Positions 26,335 through 32,994 of a DNA stretch of 64,000 nt are shown one piece after another (positions within the stretch are counted from its first letter, which is position 1; every line of letters begins with the position of its first letter). The stretch comes from Clostridiales bacterium (GTDB lineage: Bacteria > Bacillota > Clostridia > UBA1381), in NCBI GenBank assembly GCA_029219585.1, contig JAQXTR010000044.1:1-64000 (forward strand). The letters are read 5' to 3'. A program made the translations under genes and the position numbers. The notes below the pieces were generated by a model that was given only the letters and a program-made list of their open reading frames with translations, was not told the origin of the DNA and searched no databases.

Positions 26335-27375
26335 CTAACTGTCATCAGTTGTGATATATCCCACAAGCTTATTGATTTCATTCGATATTAAATCCAGACT
26401 TGCAAACACCTTCTCGTAATTCATACGCTTCGGACCTATAACGCCCAGCTTTCCGACCGCCTTGCCGTCAAGCGAATAATTAACAGTAACAAGAGAGCAG
26501 TCCTTTAATATCTCGTTTTCATTTTCAGTTCCGATTTTTGCTCTTACTCCGTCGCTGTCCGTTCCTGCCATAAGCTGCTTTACCTTGCTCTTATCCTCAA
26601 GGAAACTGAACATTTCCTGCGCCTTTCCGATGTCGCGGTATTCGGGATATTTCAGAATTGATTTTGCGTTTTCAACATATATTTCTGTATCATCCAGCTC
26701 GGACACCGCTTCATAAATATAGTGCATAACATTTATGAGAACCTTAGGTTCTATTCCAAGCCTCTGACAGGCCTCAAGCTGAATTTCGTTTATTGTTTCG
26801 AGATTAATCTCATCCGCGGTCTTTCCTCTGATTTTCTCATTGAGTACCGCAGCGAGCTTTTCACACTCATCCACATCGAGATCAGCCTTTAATATGCTGT
26901 TTCTTACGGTTCTTGTTACTATTATCAGCATCACCGTATGCTCCGCAATCGGAACAAGATCAACCTTTTTAATATCCATAACCTCGGAAACCGGAGCCGA
27001 AATAACTGTTGTGTAATCCGTCAGAGCCGATGCAAGGAAGCCCGCGCGCCGTATCGCTCTGTCAAGCCTGCCGATTTTTCCCGCAAGCTGCTGCTGAAGC
27101 TGTTCAATCGCCTCAACTCCCATCTTGTATCGTTTCATCAGTGAATTGACATAAAAACGGTAGCCTGCGTCCGACGGAATTCTCCCCGCTGATGTATGCG
27201 GCTGAATAAGATAACCCATTTCCTCAAGATCCGCCATTTCGTTACGAATAGTCGCACTTGAAATACCAAGCTCCTTACGCTTTGAAACAGCTCTTGAGCC
27301 AACCGGCTCGGCAGAACCGATATACTCGTCTATAATCGCCTGCAATATCAGCTTTTTACGATCATTAAGATCCAT
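26335..27375 (-). CDS. hrcA: heat-inducible transcription repressor HrcA
   Basis: 346 residues from the ATG preceded by AAGGAGG (9-base gap). A longer in-frame start would begin inside the CIRCE operator and is rejected. N-terminal winged helix: LNDRKKLILQAIIDEYIGSA, then VGSRAVSKRKELGISSATIR and NEMADLEEMGYLIQPHTSAG. The C-terminal GAF-like domain includes IGPKRMNYEKVFASLDLI. HrcA, folded with help from GroEL, binds CIRCE and represses this operon. First gene of hrcA-grpE-dnaK. Confidence 0.97.
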   Translation of the reverse strand: MDLNDRKKLILQAIIDEYIGSAEPVGSRAVSKRKELGISSATIRNEMADLEEMGYLIQPHTSAGRIPSDAGYRFYVNSLMKRYKMGVEAIEQLQQQLAGKIGRLDRAIRRAGFLASALTDYTTVISAPVSEVMDIKKVDLVPIAEHTVMLIIVTRTVRNSILKADLDVDECEKLAAVLNEKIRGKTADEINLETINEIQLEACQRLGIEPKVLINVMHYIYEAVSELDDTEIYVENAKSILKYPEYRDIGKAQEMFSFLEDKSKVKQLMAGTDSDGVRAKIGTENENEILKDCSLVTVNYSLDGKAVGKLGVIGPKRMNYEKVFASLDLISNEINKLVGYITTDDS

Positions 27376-27439
27376 CTTTCTCCGCCTCCTTTTCCTGCGG
27401 AACAGATCTCCTTTGTATTCCTGTTTTATCTCCCGTTTG

Positions 27440-27466
27440 TTAGCACTCAAATCAGATGAGTGCTAA
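27440..27466 (-). promoter_or_regulatory. CIRCE operator (HrcA site)
   Basis: TTAGCACTC (27440-27448), nine bases, GAGTGCTAA (27458-27466): the exact CIRCE consensus, just downstream of the -10 box and ahead of hrcA. It is the only CIRCE seen in the window. Confidence 0.97.
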
Positions 27467-27477
27467 CAACTGTATAT

Positions 27478-27506
27478 AAGATACCACTTTTTCTATCCTT
27501 TGTCAA
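27478..27506 (-). promoter_or_regulatory. promoter of hrcA-grpE-dnaK
   Basis: On the minus strand TTGACA (27501-27506), 17-base spacer, TATCTT (27478-27483); TATATA a few bases on is an alternative -10. CIRCE lies at the start of the transcript. Confidence 0.75.
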
Positions 27507-27550
27507 GTATTTTATTTAATTTTTAATATTTTATTCATAAATACATAAAG

Positions 27551-27588
27551 AAAAAGCTGAAATTCATACCTACAGATAGAATTTCAGC
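27551..27588 (-). terminator. hairpin with minus-strand T run
   Basis: Perfect 10-bp stem GCTGAAATTC / GAATTTCAGC with a 13-base loop, followed on the minus strand by TTTTTC. No minus-strand gene feeds it, so it may isolate the hrcA operon or belong to decayed DNA to its right. Confidence 0.6.
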
Positions 27589-27681
27589 CTGTCAGCAAGC
27601 GTCATACTTTTATATATCCCGTTCCGTGTCTGTCAGCGGCTTTATTCTCATATATTAGATGAGGACAGAAAAGTAAATGCA

Positions 27682-27846
27682 ATGAAACTTGAAAGCTCGT
27701 TCTGTAATATCAAGGCAGACTTAAGGAATGTACAGGCTCCCAAAGAGGAACAGCCTGCTTTGGATGTATCTGCATTGATTGAGCAGCTGCAAAAATCTCC
27801 TGAACTGCTGCAAACTCTATCGCAGTTAATTACTGCTAAGACATGA
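27682..27846 (+). pseudogene. 54-codon gene fragment without ribosome site
   Basis: The frame MKLESSFCNIKADLRNVQAP, then a Glu/Gln/Leu-rich helical end (SALIEQLQKSPELLQTLSQL), stops at 27846. No ribosome site precedes it and upstream codons in frame end quickly, so it looks like the 3' remnant of a longer gene. I do not recognise the parent. The codon pattern is coding-like. It lies beside a tRNA gene and a truncated tRNA, a common setting for remains of integrated elements. Confidence 0.45.
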
Positions 27847-27872
27847 GAAACGAAGTGCCGTTCCGAACACAT

Positions 27873-27949
27873 GCTAATTCGGCAATTAGCAAAAATGCAA
27901 AATTCTTAGCAAACCGCAAAAATCAGTTCGTTTCCAATTAGCAAAAAAC
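27873..27949 (+). repeat. repeated TTAGCAAA motifs
   Basis: GCTAATT-CGGC-AATTAGC (27873-27890) is a perfect inverted repeat followed by AAAAATG. TTAGCAAA recurs at about 27886, 27907 and 27941. A similar ATTAGCAAAAAAG occurs at 1673-1684 by the recombinase gene. Confidence 0.4.
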
Positions 27950-27990
27950 GGGTAAGGAAAAAGAAAAAAAATATGTCTGCTTTTGAAAAG

Positions 27991-28013
27991 AAAAAGCACC
28001 GCAAAAGCGGTGC
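27991..28013 (-). terminator. terminator of tRNA-Arg
   Basis: 7-bp stem GCACCGC / GCGGTGC with an AAAA loop, followed on the minus strand by TTTTTCTTTTC, four bases past the tRNA. Confidence 0.85.
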
Positions 28014-28016
28014 AAG

Positions 28017-28093
28017 TGGCGTCCCCGGGCAGGTTCGAACTGCCGGCGTTCCGCTTAGGAGGCGGACCCTCTATCCAGCTGAGGTACGGAGAC
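28017..28093 (-). tRNA. tRNA-Arg(CCT)
   Basis: Complete cloverleaf on the minus strand: acceptor GTCTCCG with CGGGGAC, D-arm CTCAGCTGGATAGAG, anticodon stem TCCGC/GCGGA around CTCCTAA (anticodon CCT), T-arm GGCAG-TTCGAAC-CTGCC and an encoded CCA. CCT reads AGG, arginine. Confidence 0.95.
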
Positions 28094-28124
28094 ATATTAA
28101 ATTTTAAGCGTTTTTTGCCAAGTT

Positions 28125-28193
28125 TGGTGGCGGAACTGTTTCCCCTTAGGAGGGGCTTGTTATATCCACTTAACTACAGTAGCTCATGAACGC
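28125..28193 (-). pseudogene. truncated tRNA-Arg(CCT)-like remnant
   Basis: Reading the minus strand from 28193: GCTACTG acceptor-like start, a D-arm GTTAAGTGGATATAAC and an anticodon arm with CTCCTAA (CCT, as in the intact tRNA 30 bases away). After AAGGGGAAACAG there is no T-arm and no matching 3' acceptor strand, so this is a 5' tRNA half. It suggests recombination or element loss at this tRNA pair. Confidence 0.5.
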
Positions 28194-28308
28194 TACTAAT
28201 ATATTATAACACATTTCTCACTTTATTGCAAGCCTTTTTTTTCAAAGATTGTCGTTAAACTGCACAAAGAAAAAAATGATATTTTTTTCTATTTAAATAC
28301 TTTGTATA

Positions 28309-28336
28309 TTGACATTTAGAAAAAAAGTGGTATAAT
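28309..28336 (+). promoter_or_regulatory. promoter of glnN
   Basis: TTGACA (28309-28314), 16-base spacer, TATAAT (28331-28336). The start of transcription would be near 28343, 125 bases before the coding region. Confidence 0.8.
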
Positions 28337-28371
28337 TAGACCATAAATAAAATATTAGCGGATTGAAACAA

Positions 28372-28413
28372 GGGTGTTTTATATTTATACGATTAATATA
28401 AAACACCCTTTTT
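28372..28413 (+). terminator. intrinsic terminator in the glnN leader (attenuator candidate)
   Basis: 14-bp perfect stem GGGTGTTTTATATT / AATATAAAACACCC with a 9-base loop, followed by TTTTT. It stands between the promoter and glnN and so must be overcome for expression, which points to regulated read-through. No second promoter is visible between it and the gene. Confidence 0.85.
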
Positions 28414-28467
28414 CAATAAATTCGCAAATGTTAGCATAAACTAAGATTTTCAGGAGGTATTTTTATC

Positions 28468-30555
28468 ATGATGGAAAACGGAGACGTATCAAAGATCTTC
28501 GGTGAAAACGTATTTAACCTTCCCACAATGAAGGCGCGTTTACCAAAGGACATTTATAAGTCACTCGTTAAAACAATAAGCGAAGGTACAAAGCTTGACT
28601 TTGAGGTTGCTGAGGTTGTAGCTAACGCAATGAAGGACTGGGCAATTGAAAAGGGCTGTACCCATTACACACACTGGTTCCAGCCGATGACAGGTCTTAC
28701 TGCTGAAAAGCACGACTCATTTATCCAGCCTACGGATGACAAGACAGTTATTATGGAATTTTCAGGCAAAGAGCTTGTTATGGGTGAACCGGACGCATCT
28801 TCCTTCCCCTCTGGCGGTCTGAGGGCAACATTTGAGGCACGCGGCTATACTGCATGGGATCCTACATCATTCGCATTCATCAAGGATCATTCATTATATA
28901 TACCGACATCATTCGTATCCTATACAGGCGAGGTTCTTGATAAGAAAACACCGCTTCTCCGTTCTGAGGCGGCAATTGACAAAGCAGCAAAGAGAGTTCT
29001 TGCACTCTTCGGCAAGAATCCTAAGAGAGTTGTTGCATATGTAGGACCTGAGCAGGAGTATTTCCTTGTGGATAAGAAGCTCAGAAATCAGAGAAAGGAC
29101 CTTCTTCTTACAGGCAGAACACTGTTTGGCTGCAAGCCTGCCAAGGGGCAGGAAATGGATGACCACTATTTCGGTCAGATCAAGGAAAGAGTTGCAGCCT
29201 TCATGAAGGAGGTTGACGAGGAGCTATGGAAGCTCGGCGTGCTTGCAAAGACAAAGCATAACGAGGTTGCTCCGGCACAGCATGAGATTGCTCCCATTTT
29301 CTCAACAACAAACATTTCCAACGATCACAATCAGATTACTATGGAGGTGCTAAAAAAGGTTGCGGATCATCATGGTTTGTACTGTCTGCTCCACGAGAAG
29401 CCGTATGAGGGCATTAACGGCTCCGGTAAGCATAACAACTGGTCAATCGGCACATCCGACGGCGAGCTGCTCTTAAAGCCCGGCAAGAAGCCGGAACAGA
29501 ACGTTCAGTTCCTTCTTTTCCTTGCAGCAGTTATAAAAGCTGTTGATGATTATCAGGATATATTAAGAGTTTCGGTTGCAACTGCGGGCAATGACCACAG
29601 ACTCGGCGCAAACGAGGCTCCCCCGGCAATTATCTCATTGTACCTCGGCGACCAGCTCGCAGCAGTAGTTGAGCAGCTCAAGAGCGGTCACGGTGTAAAA
29701 TATGAGCAAGGCAAGCTTATAGAAACAGGCGTTGAGTCACTTCCGGATATTCAAAAGGACTCAACCGACAGAAACAGAACTTCACCGTTCGCATTCACGG
29801 GCAACCGTTTTGAATTCCGTGCTCCGGGTTCAAGACAGTCCATCGGAGGCATTAATATTGTACTTAATACAATCGTTGCCGAAACATTGACAGAGTTTGC
29901 AGATAAGCTCGAAGGCTGCAGCGACTTCCCCAAGGCTGCGCTCGACCTCGCAATCCAGACGTTCAGAGATCATGAGAGAATTATATTCAACGGCAACGGC
30001 TACAGTGACGAATGGGTTGAAGAGGCTGAAAGAAGAGGTCTTCTTAACCTCAAGACAACGCCGGATGCTATGCCGTACTTCAAGAGCAAGAAGTCAATCG
30101 ACCTCTTTAGAAAGCAGGGCGTATTTACTCAGGTTGAGGTTGAAACAAGAACCGAGATAATGATGGAGGAATATAACAATACACTCCACTTCGAGATGCT
30201 CACTATGCTTGAAATGGCAAAACAGGAGATTCTTCCTGCATGTCTTAAATATACAAAGTTTGTTACAGATGATCTTTCATCAAAGAAGGCTCTCGGTCTT
30301 GATGCGCCTAAGGAGCTTGAGAAGGCAAAGCAGCTTACATCTCTTACAGAGGAGCTCATGGCTGATATTGACACACTTGACGTAGCTACAGCAGCAGTTC
30401 CTGATGCAGATGTATATGATACAGGTATGTATTATAAGAACACAGTTATCCCCGCAATGGATAAATTGAGAGTGACAGCTGATACTCTCGAAACGCTCGT
30501 TGCAAAAGACTACTGGCCGTTCCCGACATACACAGAGCTTCTTTACCTCGTATAA
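28468..30555 (+). CDS. glnN: glutamine synthetase type III
   Basis: 695 residues, the size of GSIII (about 700) and far longer than GSI. The product makes glutamine from glutamate, ammonia and ATP. GSIII motifs: [49 protein letters not shown], then [20 protein letters not shown], and [13 protein letters not shown]. The start is ATG with AGGAGG 10 bases before; a second ATG follows at once. It has a promoter, a leader terminator and its own end terminator, so it is monocistronic. Nitrogen-responsive antitermination is plausible but unproven. Confidence 0.96.
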   Translation: MMENGDVSKIFGENVFNLPTMKARLPKDIYKSLVKTISEGTKLDFEVAEVVANAMKDWAIEKGCTHYTHWFQPMTGLTAEKHDSFIQPTDDKTVIMEFSGKELVMGEPDASSFPSGGLRATFEARGYTAWDPTSFAFIKDHSLYIPTSFVSYTGEVLDKKTPLLRSEAAIDKAAKRVLALFGKNPKRVVAYVGPEQEYFLVDKKLRNQRKDLLLTGRTLFGCKPAKGQEMDDHYFGQIKERVAAFMKEVDEELWKLGVLAKTKHNEVAPAQHEIAPIFSTTNISNDHNQITMEVLKKVADHHGLYCLLHEKPYEGINGSGKHNNWSIGTSDGELLLKPGKKPEQNVQFLLFLAAVIKAVDDYQDILRVSVATAGNDHRLGANEAPPAIISLYLGDQLAAVVEQLKSGHGVKYEQGKLIETGVESLPDIQKDSTDRNRTSPFAFTGNRFEFRAPGSRQSIGGINIVLNTIVAETLTEFADKLEGCSDFPKAALDLAIQTFRDHERIIFNGNGYSDEWVEEAERRGLLNLKTTPDAMPYFKSKKSIDLFRKQGVFTQVEVETRTEIMMEEYNNTLHFEMLTMLEMAKQEILPACLKYTKFVTDDLSSKKALGLDAPKELEKAKQLTSLTEELMADIDTLDVATAAVPDADVYDTGMYYKNTVIPAMDKLRVTADTLETLVAKDYWPFPTYTELLYLV

Positions 30556-30565
30556 GAATTATCGG

Positions 30566-30593
30566 CGGGAGGGTTTTTTATCCCTCCCGTTTT
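30566..30593 (+). terminator. terminator of glnN
   Basis: 8-bp stem CGGGAGGG / CCCTCCCG (30566-30573 and 30582-30589) followed by TTTT. Confidence 0.85.
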
Positions 30594-30642
30594 AACACTC
30601 AATTTTATTTTTCAAAATTCACAACTTTTTTGTAATTTGCTA

Positions 30643-30671
30643 TTGATTTTTTATTAAGGTTGATGTATAAT
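30643..30671 (+). promoter_or_regulatory. promoter of a candidate small RNA
   Basis: TTGATT (30643-30648), 17-base spacer, TATAAT (30666-30671). No gene with a ribosome site follows before a terminator at 30775-30804. Confidence 0.7.
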
Positions 30672-30677
30672 AGTAAA

Positions 30678-30804
30678 TGGAATATGTAAGATTTATTCCA
30701 TAATCAATCATCACACGTTGGTTCTAACCAAACCAACGTGGTTTCCTTACTTACTTATATAACAAAACAAAAAGCAGCGGTTCTGACCGGACCGCTGTTT
30801 TTTT
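30678..30804 (+). ncRNA. candidate small noncoding RNA 1
   Basis: About 127 bases between a promoter and an intrinsic terminator (CAGCGGT / ACCGCTG then T7). The middle has a perfect 10-bp hairpin CACGTTGGTT / AACCAACGTG with a 7-base loop (30714-30740), and a 5' hairpin GGAAT...ATTCC (30689-30709 region). The only frame inside is eight codons without a ribosome site. It lies between glnN and an operon of unknown function. I cannot match it to a known RNA family. Confidence 0.6.
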
Positions 30805-30896
30805 GCTCTTATTCCTTATTTAATCCTTCACGGTAAACCATTCGACTACACTTCCCGGCGCGTTATCATAAATGATATAAATAATCAATAGTACAG

Positions 30897-30925
30897 TTCA
30901 TTTTTTTTCAGCTCATGCATATAAT
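30897..30925 (+). promoter_or_regulatory. promoter candidate for the three-gene operon
   Basis: TTCATT (30897-30902), 17-base spacer, TATAAT (30920-30925). The -10 also reads CATATAAT, similar to the CATAnnnT of sporulation sigma E/K promoters, so either reading is possible. Confidence 0.4.
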
Positions 30926-30969
30926 ACATTAATTGAAAAATATATCCAATACGGAAAGGGATGATTTTT

Positions 30970-31185
30970 ATGGATATAAATGAACTGCTCAGCAGCTTTA
31001 ATGAAAACCAACTGAAACAGATTAATAACTTCATCGGATCGGTTCAGGGTAAGAAAATGTCAGACAATCTCAGTCAATCCGACAAAGAACGGCTGATGTC
31101 CGAGTTCAGTAAGCTTGATCCGGCAACAGTACGCCGCAAGCTCAATTCGCTGTCCGGTGAGGACATCATAAATATTCTTAAATAG
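30970..31185 (+). CDS. small protein of unknown function (operon gene 1)
   Basis: 71 residues, starting at the ATG reached about 10 bases after GGAAAGGG; an in-frame ATG three codons earlier touches that site. The sequence starts MDINELLSSFNENQLKQINN and is helical, with repeated Asn/Gln/Lys and LSQSDKERLMSEFSKLDPAT. No membrane span. First of three close genes with helical and low-complexity products. I know no function; similar trios occur in sporulating Clostridia as far as I recall. Confidence 0.75.
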   Translation: MDINELLSSFNENQLKQINNFIGSVQGKKMSDNLSQSDKERLMSEFSKLDPATVRRKLNSLSGEDIINILK

Positions 31186-31201
31186 AAGGAAGGTATTAAA
31201 A

Positions 31202-31567
31202 GTGGCAGATATGACGGACACCTTAAAGGGACTGCTCGGCGACAATGCCGATGAAAAATTAAACAGTATCCTCGGTATACTTAATTCCGGTAAATCCGGC
31301 TCAGACAATGAAGCATCATCTGCCCCCCGCGGCACGGCTGTGCAAAACACTTCCACACAGGATTCATCCGGAATGTCGATTAATCCCGAGCTTATTTTGC
31401 AGGTACAACAGCTTATGAGCCGGATTTCATCAAAGGACGGAGACGACCGCACCCGACTTCTGGAATCACTAAAGCCATTTATGCGTCAGACCCGTAGAGA
31501 AACCATAGACGAGGCAATCAAATTCATGAATCTTGCTCAGATCAGCAAGTTATTCGGAGGTGAGTGA
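31202..31567 (+). CDS. small protein of unknown function (operon gene 2)
   Basis: 121 residues from a GTG 8 bases after GGAAGG. Helical ends (MADMTDTLKGLLGDNADEKL and RRETIDEAIKFMNLAQISKL) flank a Ser/Gly/Ala/Asn linker (about 32-58). The first part resembles the operon gene 1 product in character (DKxxxxL repeats), so the two may be related or interact. It ends next to the third gene, overlapping it by one base. Function unknown. Confidence 0.75.
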   Translation: MADMTDTLKGLLGDNADEKLNSILGILNSGKSGSDNEASSAPRGTAVQNTSTQDSSGMSINPELILQVQQLMSRISSKDGDDRTRLLESLKPFMRQTRRETIDEAIKFMNLAQISKLFGGE

Positions 31568-31890
31568 TGTATAAGTCTTATAGCTATAACAACATGCCGC
31601 AGCCGATAAATACATTCGGTAACGCGTCTGCGGAGTCGAAAAAAGGGTCAGTGCTGCCGGAGCTATCAGTATCACCGCCGCCGAAGCCAACACCCGCAGT
31701 GCAGACCGATCCGATCCCGGTATCAGTCATCGACAATGATTCGGAAAATAATAGAACGATAATAGGAAAACTCAAAGCAGACGATATGATAATTCTTATT
31801 GTTGTTGCGTTACTTTTGTTAAACGATTGTGACGATAAGCTTCTGCTTGTTTCACTTGCATTTATATTTTTTTCGGATTATTTCAATTAA
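31567..31890 (+). CDS. small membrane-associated protein of unknown function (operon gene 3)
   Basis: 107 residues from the ATG six bases after GGAGG. A Tyr/Ser/Asn start, a Pro-rich middle (VSPPPKPTPAVQTDPIP), then a hydrophobic C-terminal hairpin (DDMIILIVVALLLLNDCDDK, LLLVSLAFIFFSDYF) that could be two short membrane helices around DCDD. It is the last gene of the trio. The hydrophobic tail with an acidic turn is distinctive. Function unknown; a spore-envelope role is a guess from context only. Confidence 0.75.
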   Translation: MYKSYSYNNMPQPINTFGNASAESKKGSVLPELSVSPPPKPTPAVQTDPIPVSVIDNDSENNRTIIGKLKADDMIILIVVALLLLNDCDDKLLLVSLAFIFFSDYFN

Positions 31891-31960
31891 TTACAAGAAT
31901 ATGACAGAGCCATGAAACAATTTACAAAACTAACATTTTGATTACTATGTGTAAAAAATG

Positions 31961-31989
31961 TTGATTTATAAGGATATTTGTTGTATAAT
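31961..31989 (+). promoter_or_regulatory. promoter of a second candidate small RNA
   Basis: TTGATT (31961-31966), 17-base spacer, TATAAT (31984-31989). The next plus-strand signal is a terminator at 32036-32064. Confidence 0.7.
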
Positions 31990-31995
31990 TACATT

Positions 31996-32066
31996 AACAA
32001 GGTATAATCCTATTAGATATAGGATAAAAGGGCGGCGCTCGTTCGGGTAAAACGAGCGCTTTTTTT
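31996..32066 (+). ncRNA. candidate small noncoding RNA 2
   Basis: About 70 bases from a promoter to an intrinsic terminator (GCGCTCGTT / AACGAGCGC, then T7). A 7-bp hairpin ATCCTAT / ATAGGAT precedes the terminator. No coding frame. It ends at the 3' end of the convergent miaA gene. Same promoter boxes (TTGATT, TATAAT, 17 bases) as candidate RNA 1. Confidence 0.55.
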
Positions 32067-32067
32067 C

Positions 32068-32994
32068 TTATATGTTCAGTCTGTCCGATATGACTTGTGA
32101 CGCAGCCAACCAAGCCTTCTCAGGATCAAGACTTATGATACGTTTATTGCGGCGGAACCACGTAAGCTGTCGTTTTGCATATCTTCGTGTGCCCTGCTTA
32201 ACAGCTTCTACCGCTTCCTCAAGAGTACATTCTCCATTCAAATAAGTCATCATTTCTTTATAGCCTATTCCCTTCATGGAATTCATATTCTTTGTATATC
32301 CCATGTCCATAAGGCTCTTTACTTCGTCCGCAAGCCCCTCTTCAAGCATCATATCCACGCGGATATTTATCCTTTCATATAAAATATCTCTTGTATGATT
32401 AATACAGAACATAACAGGCTCATAGCGGCTCTCAATTCTCTTTGTCATTTCCTGATGCTCTGAGATCGGCACCCCTGTTGTACGGTAAAACTCTATGGCA
32501 CGGATTATTCGGCGAAGATTATTAGGATGCAGCCTTTGCGCACTTACAGGGTCAAATTCAGCAAGTATTTCAAGCAGTCTTTCACCGCCCTCACGCTCTG
32601 CCAGGTCATTCAACTGCTTGCGCATCTCATAGTCTGTATCCTGTTCTCCGAACGGTACATCATTGACGACACTGTCTATATAAAGTCCTGTTCCGCCGCA
32701 CATAACCGCCAGCCTTCCGCGCGCGGTAATATCAGCGATCACCTTATGCGCCAGCGCCGTATAATCCGCAACGGAAAATTCAGCATCCGGCTCAACAAAA
32801 TCAATGAGGTGATGCGTACACTCTGCCCGCTCCGCTGCGGTTGGCTTTGCAGTTCCGATATTCATATATTTATATATCTGCATGCTGTCCGCCGAAACGA
32901 TTTCTCCATTGAACTGTTTTGCAACATCAATCGCCAGCCGTGTTTTTCCCGAGGCTGTAGGTCCTGCAATAACAACCAAAGGTATCTTATTCAT
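32068..32994 (-). CDS. miaA: tRNA dimethylallyltransferase
   Basis: 308 residues. MiaA adds a dimethylallyl group to A37 of tRNAs reading UNN codons. P-loop VIAGPTASGKTRLAIDVA, then VSADSMQIYKYMNIGTAKP, HHLIDFVEPDAEFSVADY and the tRNA-binding NNLRRIIRAIEFY. The product is the substrate for MiaB, encoded four genes upstream in the same run. The start overlaps the mutL stop by one base (TAATG), so translation is coupled. Confidence 0.96.
   Translation of the reverse strand: MNKIPLVVIAGPTASGKTRLAIDVAKQFNGEIVSADSMQIYKYMNIGTAKPTAAERAECTHHLIDFVEPDAEFSVADYTALAHKVIADITARGRLAVMCGGTGLYIDSVVNDVPFGEQDTDYEMRKQLNDLAEREGGERLLEILAEFDPVSAQRLHPNNLRRIIRAIEFYRTTGVPISEHQEMTKRIESRYEPVMFCINHTRDILYERINIRVDMMLEEGLADEVKSLMDMGYTKNMNSMKGIGYKEMMTYLNGECTLEEAVEAVKQGTRRYAKRQLTWFRRNKRIISLDPEKAWLAASQVISDRLNI

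Noticed and set aside
28343-28413. ANTAR tandem hairpins or a known glutamine riboswitch in the glnN leader
   Set aside because: Only about 30 bases precede the terminator, and no hexaloop pair or glutamine-aptamer sequence was recognised.
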